Source: JANXXV01 sp038230275
GTDB lineage: Bacteria; Acidobacteriota; Terriglobia; Bryobacterales; Bryobacteraceae
Length of the DNA stretch: 64,000 nucleotides
Direction: 5' to 3'
NCBI GenBank assembly: GCA_038230275.1
Contig: JBBRNO010000014.1
Span: 1-64,000, forward strand
Positions 8,485 through 16,360 of the stretch are shown piece by piece; within the stretch, counting starts at the first letter, position 1; the number at the start of each line of letters is the position of its first letter. The notes under the pieces are model-generated. The model was not told the origin of the DNA and made no database searches. It worked only from the letters and a program-made list of their open reading frames with translations. The position numbers and the translations under genes are program-made.

Positions 8485-8520
8485 TATACTCAAATTGTTC
8501 GCAGACACGACGCAAGGAGA
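8485..8520 (+). promoter_or_regulatory. Probable -10 box and ribosome site that fix the start of the first VWA gene
   Basis: TATACT at 8485-8490 is a good -10 element. AAGGAGA lies at 8514-8520, seven bases before the GTG at 8528. The ATG at 8468, in the same frame, lies upstream of this -10 box, so transcripts from it could not use that ATG. No convincing -35 hexamer was seen at the right distance. Confidence 0.5.
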
Positions 8521-8527
8521 TAGGGTC

Positions 8528-9574
8528 GTGAAACGCCTGAAGCAGTACGCAAATCAGTACACGGCCGGCGGTCTCGCCCTGCTTCTGACGCTGGTTGCGG
8601 TCTCCCTCTTTGCAGCTGATAAGAAGTCCAAAAAAGCCGCTCCTATCCTGCCGGAAGAGCCCAAGGTGGCTATTGAGCCGCGCATCAAACCTTCACCCGG
8701 CGCGGCCGCGAATGAGAAAGACAGCCGCCAGGCCAGCATCCGCATAGACACCACGCTGGTTCTCATCAATGTCACGGTAACAGACCCCCTAAACCGCTTT
8801 GTCACGGGGTTGGAGAAGGAGCATTTCAAGCTCGCGGAAGACAAAGTGGAACAGACCATTACCCAGTTTTCCAGTGAGGATGCGCCGCTTTCGGTTGGCT
8901 TGGTGTTCGATTGCAGCGGCAGCATGGGCAATAAACTGGCGAAATCACGGCAGGCGGCCGCCCAGTTTTTCAAAGCCGCCAATCCTGAAGACGAATTCTT
9001 CCTGGTACAGTTCAACGATAAGCCGGAACTGGTCACCGGCTTTACCACGAATACCGAAGAGATACAGAACCGGCTCACGTTCACCCAAGCCAAGGGACGG
9101 ACGGCGTTGCTCGATGGCCTGTACATGGCCATGAAACAAATGAAGAAAGCACACAATCCGCGGAAGGCAGTGCTGATTATTTCCGATGGCGGAGATAACA
9201 GCAGCCGCTACACGGAAAGTGAAATCAAGAAACTGGTGCGCGAAACAGACGTCCAGGTATACGGCATCGGGATCTACGAGCCCATGGCCGGCCGCGGCCG
9301 CACGGCCGAAGAGCTTTCCGGCCCCGGTCTTTTGACCGAATTGGCGGAGCAGACCGGCGGCCGGCAGTACGCGGTTGAGAATCTGAGCGAACTGCCCGAC
9401 GTTGCTGCGAAGATAGGAATTGAATTGCGGAATCAGTACGTGCTCGGCTACACCCCAATCAACCTGGAAAAGGACGGTAAATATCGCCGCGTGAAGGTGA
9501 CCATTCAACAGCCGCGCGGACTGCCCCCGCTGAAGGTATTCTTTCGGCTTGGATACTATGCACCAGTTCAGTAA
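8528..9574 (+). CDS. VWFA-related secreted protein, acidobacterial type (copy 1)
   Basis: Starting at the GTG with a strong ribosome site, the protein has 348 residues. An N-terminal hydrophobic stretch (GGLALLLTLVAVSLFAA, about 14-30) is an export signal. A short beta domain (IRIDTTLVLINVTVTDPLNRFVTGL) precedes a von Willebrand factor A domain. That domain has the MIDAS motif DCSGSMG, the Thr of KGRTALLDG and the Asp in ISDGGDN, so metal-ion-dependent ligand binding is possible. This matches the acidobacterial VWFA-related family; no molecular function is established. The C-terminus (YVLGYTPINLEKDGKYRRVKV) is typical of the family. It overlaps the next, homologous gene by 17 bases. Confidence 0.85.
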   Translation: MKRLKQYANQYTAGGLALLLTLVAVSLFAADKKSKKAAPILPEEPKVAIEPRIKPSPGAAANEKDSRQASIRIDTTLVLINVTVTDPLNRFVTGLEKEHFKLAEDKVEQTITQFSSEDAPLSVGLVFDCSGSMGNKLAKSRQAAAQFFKAANPEDEFFLVQFNDKPELVTGFTTNTEEIQNRLTFTQAKGRTALLDGLYMAMKQMKKAHNPRKAVLIISDGGDNSSRYTESEIKKLVRETDVQVYGIGIYEPMAGRGRTAEELSGPGLLTELAEQTGGRQYAVENLSELPDVAAKIGIELRNQYVLGYTPINLEKDGKYRRVKVTIQQPRGLPPLKVFFRLGYYAPVQ

Positions 9575-10526
9575 AACTCTGCTGCTACTCACGTTGGCGG
9601 CACTATTTCCCATTGTGTCCGCACCCGGACTTCGCGCCCAGGAGGCGCCAGGAACGGTTTTTCGCTCCGATACCCGGCTGGTGGTCCTCCACGCAAGCGT
9701 CGTAGACAAGGGCGGCCGTTTGATGACCACTCTGCAGAAAGACGCCTTCAAGGTGTTTGAGGGGAAAGTAGAGCAGCCCATCAAGAAAGTGACCCGCGAG
9801 GATGTACCGGTTTCGCTAGGCCTGGTCATCGATAACAGCGGCAGCATGCGCGATAAACGTAAGAAGGTGGAAACCGCCGCGCTCGATATGGTGAAGGCAT
9901 CCAACCCGCGCGACGAAGTCACCATTATCAATTTCAACGATGAAGCTTTCCAGGATGTCGAGTTCACCAGCGATGTCAAGAAAATGGAAGAAGGCCTGAC
10001 GCGGATTGATTCCCGTGGCGGCACGGCCATGCGCGATGCCATCAGCACCACCATCGATTATCTGAAGGAAAAGGGAAAGCACAGCAAGAAGGTGATCGTG
10101 GTAATTACCGACGGCGACGATAATGCCAGCTCTACTGCGATGACACTGGAACGGTTGGTGCAGAAAGCGCAAAAGAGTGAGGTACTGCTTTACATGGTCG
10201 GGCTGCTAAGCGAGGAGTCAAAGCGCGATGCCAACCGCGCCAAACATGCTCTGCAGGTTTTGGCCGATGCCTCCGGAGCCTCCGCCAGTTTCCCGAAAGA
10301 GTTGAGCGATGTGGATCGCGTCACTATAGGCATTGCCGGCGAAATCCGCAGCCAGTACATCATTGAATATAATCCGTTGAATCAGAATTTCGATGGCGGC
10401 TTCCGTCCGGTGCGCGTGGCCGTCAATGCGCCGGGGAAACCGGCCGTTCGTACCCGCACCGGTTACTACGCCACACCTGACGCGCCGGCGAAAGGCACCA
10501 AATCCGCGCAAGTAACATCCAGGTGA
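9558..10526 (+). CDS. VWFA-related secreted protein, acidobacterial type (copy 2)
   Basis: Paralogue of the preceding gene; 322 residues from the ATG at 9558 (a TTG lies three codons earlier). A signal peptide (TLLLLTLAALFPIVSAPGLRAQ) is followed by the same beta domain (RLVVLHASVVDKGGRLMTTL) and a VWA domain. MIDAS residues are DNSGSMR, RGGTAMRDA and ITDGDDN. It ends in the family motif YIIEYNPLNQNFDGGFRPVRV. The start lies inside the upstream gene, and its stop overlaps the next small gene by four bases (GTGA), so three genes are probably one translationally coupled operon. The tandem pair suggests the two VWA domains act together, perhaps as a heteromer (inference). Confidence 0.85.
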   Translation: MHQFSKTLLLLTLAALFPIVSAPGLRAQEAPGTVFRSDTRLVVLHASVVDKGGRLMTTLQKDAFKVFEGKVEQPIKKVTREDVPVSLGLVIDNSGSMRDKRKKVETAALDMVKASNPRDEVTIINFNDEAFQDVEFTSDVKKMEEGLTRIDSRGGTAMRDAISTTIDYLKEKGKHSKKVIVVITDGDDNASSTAMTLERLVQKAQKSEVLLYMVGLLSEESKRDANRAKHALQVLADASGASASFPKELSDVDRVTIGIAGEIRSQYIIEYNPLNQNFDGGFRPVRVAVNAPGKPAVRTRTGYYATPDAPAKGTKSAQVTSR

Positions 10527-10726
10527 TCCCATTTCTTTGGAAGGCTACAAAGGGCTACCGGCTGTCACCTTGGAAAAGCCCGTATCTCCGCTGGCGCATC
10601 GAAACTTATTGGGGCTGGCATGCGGACCAGATTACGGCCCGTCAGTTTTGGCGTTTCAGCTGGGATCAGCGCCACGAACTCTTGCGATTTTTGCGCTGGG
10701 CTGAGCGCATGCAGCGCGACGGATAG
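10523..10726 (+). CDS. Small hypothetical protein, rich in Trp and Arg
   Basis: 67 residues starting with GTG that overlaps the upstream stop (GTGA). Composition is striking: eight Trp and eleven Arg, with no signal peptide. The centre (SPYLRWRIETYWGWHADQIT) and the C-terminus (RFLRWAERM) look like two short amphipathic helices. The type seems familiar from other Acidobacteria, but no function is known to me. Coupling to the VWA genes and the clean start argue that it is real rather than a chance frame. Confidence 0.6.
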   Translation: MIPFLWKATKGYRLSPWKSPYLRWRIETYWGWHADQITARQFWRFSWDQRHELLRFLRWAERMQRDG

Positions 10727-10763
10727 ATCGGCGGAATGATCTTGTGTTAACTTGTGAGCTGCG

Positions 10764-11396
10764 ATGCAACGTTTTTTAGTCCTCATCACCGCTGCCTTTT
10801 GCCTGTGCGCAAGCGGCCAGACTCCCCCAGTGGAAAAGGCTCTGGGGATACCACCCCGCCTGGCGCCTACCGACTATCAGAGCCACGCGCAAGCCGGCGC
10901 CTTAACGATTGCTGCGGAATTCACAGGCCATGCCGTGCCCACGCCCCAGGAAACCCTCTCCACGGAAGACTATGTGGTGGTGGAAGTTGCCTTTTTCGGA
11001 CCACCGGAACCAAGGCTCAAGATATCGCCGGAAGACTTTTCCCTGCGCGTCAATCGAAAGAAGACGACGCTCACCAATCAACCCTTCGGCATGATTTTCC
11101 CATCGCTGAAAAATCCGGAATTGGAGCCGCCCTCATCCGCCTCTAAGTCCAAGTCCAGCGTGGGCACCGGTGGTCAGAGCGAAGCCGCCCCGGCGCCGGT
11201 CTTTCATCTCCCACCGGAAGTCAAGCACTCCATGCAACAGCACGTTCAAAAGGCAGCGTTGCCCGAAGGTGATCGCGTACTCCCGCTGGCGGGCCTCATA
11301 TTTTTCCAATACCGTGGCAAGACGCAGAACATCCAGTCGCTGGAATTGACATACAACGGACCGGCCGGCAAAGCCACTCTATCCCTACAGCCGTAA
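10764..11396 (+). CDS. Secreted hypothetical protein
   Basis: 210 residues. A signal peptide (MQRFLVLITAAFCLCASG, cleavage near QTPP) is followed by a beta-rich region with VVVEVAFFGPPEPRLKISPEDFSLRVN, resembling an Ig-like or DUF-type fold in which an exported protein binds a partner. Residues 115-160 are low complexity (Ser/Lys/Pro rich). The C-terminus (GLIFFQYRGKTQNIQSLELTYNGPAG) resembles the end of other small secreted acidobacterial proteins. It follows the VWA operon after 37 bases and may belong to it. No function can be assigned. Confidence 0.7.
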   Translation: MQRFLVLITAAFCLCASGQTPPVEKALGIPPRLAPTDYQSHAQAGALTIAAEFTGHAVPTPQETLSTEDYVVVEVAFFGPPEPRLKISPEDFSLRVNRKKTTLTNQPFGMIFPSLKNPELEPPSSASKSKSSVGTGGQSEAAPAPVFHLPPEVKHSMQQHVQKAALPEGDRVLPLAGLIFFQYRGKTQNIQSLELTYNGPAGKATLSLQP

Positions 11397-11424
11397 ATTC
11401 GGGTAAGCAGTCCAAGCCCCAAAA

Positions 11425-11455
11425 TCCGCGTTCATCTGCGTCCATCTGCGGCCAA
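11425..11455. repeat. Dispersed 'MDADERG'-type intergenic repeat (single copy here)
   Basis: The stretch contains two near-identical ten-base modules in tandem, TTCATCTGCG and TCCATCTGCG. On the minus strand it reads PQMDADERGF, a peptide I know as a common artefact in predicted proteins of many soil and freshwater bacteria. It lies in a 185-base gap between two genes and is best read as a non-coding repeat. Confidence 0.5.
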
Positions 11456-11581
11456 TACGTTTTCACCGCGAACGCAATCAGTCCAGCCATTCCCAAATCG
11501 TTATATAATCCTGCAAGCCACCAGACCTCACCGGGTAGCACTGGCAAGCAGCTCTGGCAACGCAAGTTCATGGAGAACCGA

Positions 11582-12463
11582 ATGACGAAAAGAGAATTCC
11601 TAACAGCGGGCGCAGGCTTGGCCCTGGCAACAGGGCGTGCCGCGTTTGCGCAAACGCCAGCCACACCGAAATCCGCCGGGCCTGCACGGGTTCCCTCCCG
11701 GATGGCGAAAACAACAAAACTGTTTAAGTCCCCCCAAGGGTATCCCAACGGCATCGCTGTCACCCCTGAAGGTTTGTGGATAGGCGAGCAAAAGCTCTCC
11801 GGCCCGCAAGCGGTCGCCTATCACTTGCCCGAACCCAAATCCCTCACCGAGGCGGCCTGGCTAGTCGATTGGGAAGGCAAGCTGCTAAAGACGGTGTCCA
11901 CGCCATCCAGAAATACCAGCGGCATGGCCGTAGGCGGCGGTTACGTCTGGATGGTTGCCAATGCGCCACCGGAAGGGGTTTTTCAGGTGGATATGAATTC
12001 CAAGGTAATTAGCCATCGCCAGATTCCCCTCGGCCCGCCCGACAATGGCGGCGGCTGCCATGGTGCGCTGTGGCACGACGGTAAACTCTGGATCGCAGCA
12101 CTCCGCCTGCATGGCATTCTTCGCGTGGATCCCAAGACATGGGAGCCGGAATTCCTCATCCCGTGCTACGAGCCTCCTGGCCGCAATCGCGTCCACGGCA
12201 TCGCATGGGACAACGGCGCCATCTGGCAGTTGACGGGCAACGATAGCAGCCGCTACGCCGAAGGCCGTCCGGGTCTGGTGAAGTACGATGCCGCAACCGG
12301 CAAAGTACTGGAGACCGTGGACTTCCTCCCTAACTCAATGGACCCGCATGGGCTAGCCATGCACAACGGCGCATTGATTAGTTGTGATGCGGGCATCCAT
12401 CCCGGATGGCCGAACAACGACAGTCCAACCAGCGGATGGATCTTCCGCATCGACTTGATCTGA
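11582..12463 (+). CDS. Exported beta-propeller protein, function unknown
   Basis: 293 residues from the ATG at 11582, which has GGAG six bases ahead; an ATG four codons earlier is less likely. The N-terminus KREFLTAGAGLALATGRAAFAQ is a Tat-like signal, with Lys-Arg instead of Arg-Arg. The rest is a repeated pattern of GxxWIGE, GGGYVWMVAN, HDGKLWIAAL and DNGAIWQLTGN, the blades of a quinoprotein- or SMP30-like propeller. Conserved His (GGGCHGALWH, NRVHGIAW, DPHGLAMH) recur at the same place in successive blades and could bind metal. I recognise the fold but no enzyme family. Confidence 0.65.
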   Translation: MTKREFLTAGAGLALATGRAAFAQTPATPKSAGPARVPSRMAKTTKLFKSPQGYPNGIAVTPEGLWIGEQKLSGPQAVAYHLPEPKSLTEAAWLVDWEGKLLKTVSTPSRNTSGMAVGGGYVWMVANAPPEGVFQVDMNSKVISHRQIPLGPPDNGGGCHGALWHDGKLWIAALRLHGILRVDPKTWEPEFLIPCYEPPGRNRVHGIAWDNGAIWQLTGNDSSRYAEGRPGLVKYDAATGKVLETVDFLPNSMDPHGLAMHNGALISCDAGIHPGWPNNDSPTSGWIFRIDLI

Positions 12464-12516
12464 ATCGTTGACGCGAGATTCCGGTGGCGGCCTAGCGCCG
12501 AAAACCGTAAACTATC

Positions 12517-13035
12517 TTGGTGGTTGAGATCAGGCAATTGACTGCGGTAGAGGGACGGAAGCACCTAAGCGCGCTGGCCGCGGTCCTGCGGGATTGCGTG
12601 GAAGGCGGCGCCTCGGTAAGCTTTCTGGAGCCGTTCTCGCAGGCCGATGCGGAATCCTTTTTCGAGAACGTTTTGGTAGGAGTGCAGAAGGCCGATCGCA
12701 TCTTGTTCGCGGCCTTCCTCGATTCTCAATTGGTGGGGACCGTCCAAGTCCTGCTGGCCACCCCTCAAAACCAACCCCATCGAGCCGATGTCGCCAAGCT
12801 ACTCGTAGTCAGATCGGCTCGCGGGCACGGCGTCGGCCGCCTGCTCGTCGAACACGCAGAGCAGGCCAGCCGCCTGGCGGGCAAGACTCTTCTCGTACTG
12901 GATACCGTTACCGGAGATCCCGCCGAAAGGTTGTACCTGCGCGCAGGTTGGACCAAAGCGGGAATCATCCCAAACTACGCCATGTATCCGGATGGAAGAT
13001 GGTGCGACACTTCCATCTTTTGGAAACAGCTCTAG
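12517..13035 (+). CDS. GNAT-family N-acetyltransferase
   Basis: 172 residues with the GNAT fold: a first strand region (VEIRQLTAVEGRKHLSAL), the acetyl-CoA loop VRSARGHGVGRLLVEHAE (pattern R/QxxGxG/A), and a C-terminal LYLRAGWTKAGIIPNYAM. The last segment is typical of small-molecule acetyltransferases that act on amino acids or antibiotics. The start is a TTG at 12517 or the GTG three bases later. Substrate unknown. Confidence 0.85.
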   Translation: MVVEIRQLTAVEGRKHLSALAAVLRDCVEGGASVSFLEPFSQADAESFFENVLVGVQKADRILFAAFLDSQLVGTVQVLLATPQNQPHRADVAKLLVVRSARGHGVGRLLVEHAEQASRLAGKTLLVLDTVTGDPAERLYLRAGWTKAGIIPNYAMYPDGRWCDTSIFWKQL

Positions 13036-13190
13036 CCGCTCAGCTTGCCGATTCACAACTTTCTTCGATTATTTCTAACCCGCAAACAACGGCAACGAAA
13101 GGCCAACCCCAAAAACAGGAATGCAAGCACAACCGGCCACCCCTATACTGAACTCCAGAAATAAGTAATCCGCAACCGTCCGCTAATGCG

Positions 13191-14003
13191 ATTGGCTGCG
13201 TTTCGCAATAGCCAAATCGGACCGCGTAAATGTGCAATCGCGCGGTGGGGGACATCCTCGCAAGAGGCTCTGCCGCCCGGGATCTTTGACAATTTGAATA
13301 TAAGTTGGGCTCGGCGCCCCCGAGCTTTCTGTACCAACGAACCCACCGATCCCTTCCCAAGATTGGCTTTGTTTCGTAATAGCCCAATCACACCGCGAAA
13401 ATGGGCAATCGCGGAGTTGGGGACATCCTCGCAAGAGGCTCTGCCACCCGGGATCTTTGACAATTGCCCAGAGCTCTTTGTACCAACGAACCCACCGATC
13501 CCTTCCCGGGATTGGCTTTGTTTCGTAATAGGCCAATCGGACCGCGAAAATGGGCAATCGCGGAGTTGGGGACATCCTCGCAAGAGGCTCTGCCGCCCGG
13601 GATCTTTGACAGATTGAATATAAGTTGGTCTCGGCGCCCGAGATTTCTGTACCAACGAACCCACCGATCCCTGCCCGTGATTGGCTGCGTTTCGCAATAG
13701 CCCAATCGGACCGCGTAAATGTGCGATCGCGGAGTTGGGGACATCCTCGCAAGAGGCTCTGCCGCCCGGGATCTTTGACAATTGCCCCGAGCTTTCTGTA
13801 TCAACGAACCCACCGATCCCTTCCTGGGATTGGCTGCGTTTCGCAATAACCCAATCACACCGTGAAAATGTGCGATCGCGGAGTTGGGGACATCCTCGCA
13901 AGAGGCTCTGCCGCCCGGGATCTTTGACAATTGCCCAGAGATCTTTGTACCAACGAACCCACCGATCCATTCCCGGGATTGGCTTTGTTTCGCAAAATCC
14001 AAC
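13191..14003. repeat. Tandem repeat array, five full units plus a partial, two unit lengths
   Basis: Units begin with ATTGGCT at 13191, 13362, 13511, 13680 and 13829, with a partial unit at 13978. Lengths are 171, 149, 169, 149 and 149 bases. The two long units carry about 20 extra bases (TTGAATATAAGTTGG plus a GC-rich hairpin) inserted after the TTTGACA element. Shared blocks are the start hairpin, GGACATCCTCGCAAGAGG, GCCCGGGATCTTTGACA and CCAACGAACCCACCGATC. On the minus strand all units translate through in three frames, giving a chance 294-residue frame with repeated IGGFVGT/DRWVRWY. Unit lengths that are not multiples of three and shift the frame argue against a protein. The rest of the interval 13036-14207 shows no gene. 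Confidence 0.9.
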
Positions 14004-14207
14004 CAAGCCGTTTGAGAGCTTGGTCATGCTGTTGGAACGTCGATATCTGGAAGGTGGATGTTCCGGTTCATTTCAACCGCGAAGGCCTGATTCGTCTGGT
14101 GTTGGTATTGCTCGCTGCCAGTTCAACGTTGCATGCCGCTCCCGAAACCCGGCAAACCGGGCCAGACCATCGCTACCATCAGCGTGCCTTAGAGACTGCC
14201 GCGGACG

Positions 14208-15242
14208 TTACTTATAAGCAATGACAGCAGAGGATGGGCCGGCCAGATGAATCACCTCAAAGCGCTGGAAGCCGGCTTCTCCGCACCACTGGCGGAAATC
14301 CGCCCCCGAATAGTCGAAGGCATCGCCGAATTCAATCAGCATGTTCAGCGACATTAGAAGGCCAAAGACGTTCTCTCGGCGGGCGTCGTCAATCAGCGCT
14401 TCAATCGCCACCAACGCTCCGTTTGGCGGCAGGGCATCGTAGGCTGCGCGGATGAGGTGCATCTTCTTCTCCAGGTTCCAGTCATGAAGAATCATGCCCA
14501 TCGTGATCAGGTCCGCCTTGGGCAGCGGGTCTTTAAAGAAATCGCCGCGTGCTGTGGCGATGCGCTCACTTAGGCCGGCAGCGGCGATGTGCCTCTGTGC
14601 AATGGCTTCCACGGGAGGCAGATCGAAAGACACGCATTGCAGGTGGGGATGCTTCTTGGCCGCTTCAATGCAAAGCAGACCGGTGGCGCCGCCAATGTCG
14701 CAAAGCGTCTGGAATGGGGAGAAGTCAAACTTGTCGGCGAACGCCTCGAAGTTAATCCGCGATAGTCCAGTCATCGCACCCATGAACTGTTCCAGCCGCG
14801 GCAGCTCTTCGTATAGTTCCTCAAACATTCCCTTCTGGCCATGTTTTACTTCATTTTGCGGCTGGCCGGTGCGCAGCGCCGTTGGCAGGTCGTGCCAGAA
14901 CTTGAAGAGCCGCTCATTCAGCATGATGAGAATACCGCCCACATAACGTGGGCTGTCGCGGTTCAAATAGACCGCACCGGCGGGCGTGTTGCAGTACTCC
15001 GCGGATGCGCCGTCGCCGTCACGGTCCAGAAACTTCATCGCCACCAAGGCGTCGAAAAAGTCGCTGATGCCGCGCGGGTGCAGTCCCAACTCCGCGCCAA
15101 GTTCCGCGCCGGTGATGCGGCGGCTTCCAATCTGGGTGAACACGCCGAACTCAACGGCGGTGAGCAGAACCTTTGAAGACCAGAAGGCGAAAGCAGTCTG
15201 CAGAATCGGACCGGGGTCCAGGTGAGAGATTGGGCTAGCCAT
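14208..15242 (-). CDS. SAM-dependent O-methyltransferase, COMT/ASMT type
   Basis: 344 residues. The N-terminal winged-helix dimerisation domain (about 10-100) contains FAFWSSKVLLTAVEFGVF and LGLHPRGISDFFDALVAM. The AdoMet-binding Rossmann fold follows, with TLCDIGGATGLLCIEA as motif I and DFFKDPLPKADLITMGMILHDW. The His of LHDW is the position of the catalytic base in plant and bacterial small-molecule O-methyltransferases. The substrate is usually a phenolic or hydroxyl compound; nothing here narrows it. It is divergent from the aldolase gene, 116 bases apart. Confidence 0.88.
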   Translation of the reverse strand: MASPISHLDPGPILQTAFAFWSSKVLLTAVEFGVFTQIGSRRITGAELGAELGLHPRGISDFFDALVAMKFLDRDGDGASAEYCNTPAGAVYLNRDSPRYVGGILIMLNERLFKFWHDLPTALRTGQPQNEVKHGQKGMFEELYEELPRLEQFMGAMTGLSRINFEAFADKFDFSPFQTLCDIGGATGLLCIEAAKKHPHLQCVSFDLPPVEAIAQRHIAAAGLSERIATARGDFFKDPLPKADLITMGMILHDWNLEKKMHLIRAAYDALPPNGALVAIEALIDDARRENVFGLLMSLNMLIEFGDAFDYSGADFRQWCGEAGFQRFEVIHLAGPSSAVIAYK

Positions 15243-15358
15243 ATTGGATCGATTCTATCTCAACCTGGCGCTTTTGACGCCGTTCCCAACGTTGGGTATA
15301 TTCAAGAGGATTCTGATCGGGATTGGAACCAAGTATTCATTCAAAGGAGTAGTTTGCC

Positions 15359-16204
15359 ATGTCTAATGCCACCCTCACCGGGGCCGAGTTCAAGAAGAAG
15401 ATGCGCGAGGGTTCGCCCAAGATGGGCCTGTTCGTCAATTCACATAGCCCCACTGTCGCCGAACAGTTGGCGCACACCGGTTACGACTGGTTGCTGGTGG
15501 ATACACAGCATGGACCAATGGATCACGAAAAGCTCTCAGCCATGCTCTGTGCCATCGCCAGCGGCGGGGCCAAGTCGATGGTTCGGGTAGGCGGCTACCA
15601 GGATCGCGCGGGCATTCAGCAGGCGCTGGATCTTGGCGCGGATGGCGTTTTGGTTCCCTATATCAACACCGCCCAGGAAGCCAGGGAAGCCATCAGCTGC
15701 TGCCGTTACCCCACCGCCGGTACACGCTCGGTGTATTTTCCGCAGCGCAGTATGAACAAAGCCGGCCTGCTGGGGTACGCCGGCAATGCGAACAATAACA
15801 TCATTGTGGCGCTACAGGTGGAAACGGCTTCTTGTATCGAAAATATCGCGGAGATCGCCGCGGTTCCCGGTGTCGACCTGCTGTTCCTCGGCCAGAACGA
15901 CCTCTGCATGTCCATGGGGCTGTATGAGAAATACGAGTTCCCGCATATGTACACTTCGCCTGAGTTGAACGCCGCTACCCAGAGCCTGGCGAGCGAAGCA
16001 CAGAAGAATGGCGTGATTCTGGGTGTGTTCCTCTTCGGGACTTCGCGCGTCGGCGAGTTTTTGGAAAAGGGCTTCACGTTCATCAGTGTGGGCAACGACT
16101 TGCACCATGTCCTGACCCAAGCCGCGGCGTATCTAAAAGACATGGACGCCATCACCGCGGAGAAGGGCAAGCCCTGGACCCGCCAGCCTACGGCGCTTTT
16201 TTAA
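15359..16204 (+). CDS. HpcH/HpaI-family aldolase
   Basis: Class II (metal-dependent) pyruvate-type aldolase of 281 residues. The family cleaves 4-hydroxy-2-oxo acids to pyruvate or a related keto acid and an aldehyde. Active-site segments are in order: LLVDTQHGPMD (catalytic His), GGYQDRAGIQQALDLGADGVLVPYINT, VALQVETASCIENI (metal Glu) and LFLGQNDLCMSMG (metal Asp). A good ribosome site (AAAGGAG) precedes the ATG. The C-terminus is normal. The gene stands alone; a possible hairpin follows it. Confidence 0.88.
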   Translation: MSNATLTGAEFKKKMREGSPKMGLFVNSHSPTVAEQLAHTGYDWLLVDTQHGPMDHEKLSAMLCAIASGGAKSMVRVGGYQDRAGIQQALDLGADGVLVPYINTAQEAREAISCCRYPTAGTRSVYFPQRSMNKAGLLGYAGNANNNIIVALQVETASCIENIAEIAAVPGVDLLFLGQNDLCMSMGLYEKYEFPHMYTSPELNAATQSLASEAQKNGVILGVFLFGTSRVGEFLEKGFTFISVGNDLHHVLTQAAAYLKDMDAITAEKGKPWTRQPTALF

Positions 16205-16237
16205 GCCAACGTTACGGGATCTCAAACCGGTGCTTCC

Positions 16238-16263
16238 GCGTTCCGGCTCCGCTGCCGGAACGC
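16238..16263 (+). terminator. Hairpin after the aldolase gene, no U-tract
   Basis: Perfect nine-base stem GCGTTCCGG / CCGGAACGC with an eight-base loop, 33 bases after the aldolase stop. There is no run of T after it, so it could be a factor-dependent terminator or RNA-stabilising hairpin rather than a classical one. Confidence 0.35.
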
Positions 16264-16360
16264 GCCACCTTGTGCTGCGCGAAGAAACGAAAGCCACTTG
16301 CGCTTCCGAAGATGTACAATGGGTGTAAAGTTTCGCGAAGTAGACAAGTCTGCTACTAAA

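Noticed and set aside
13720..13735. GCGATCGC octamers in the repeat array (like cyanobacterial HIP1)
   Set aside because: They occur only as part of some units and are explained by the unit sequence.
13191..14003. Could the array be a CRISPR?
   Set aside because: Units are about 150-170 bases with conserved spacers throughout; there are no short repeats with unique spacers and no cas genes.
13143..14027. 294-codon minus-strand frame through the repeat array
   Set aside because: Unit lengths (149, 169, 171) shift the frame at each unit, other frames are open too, and there is no ribosome site; it is a by-product of a stop-free repeat.
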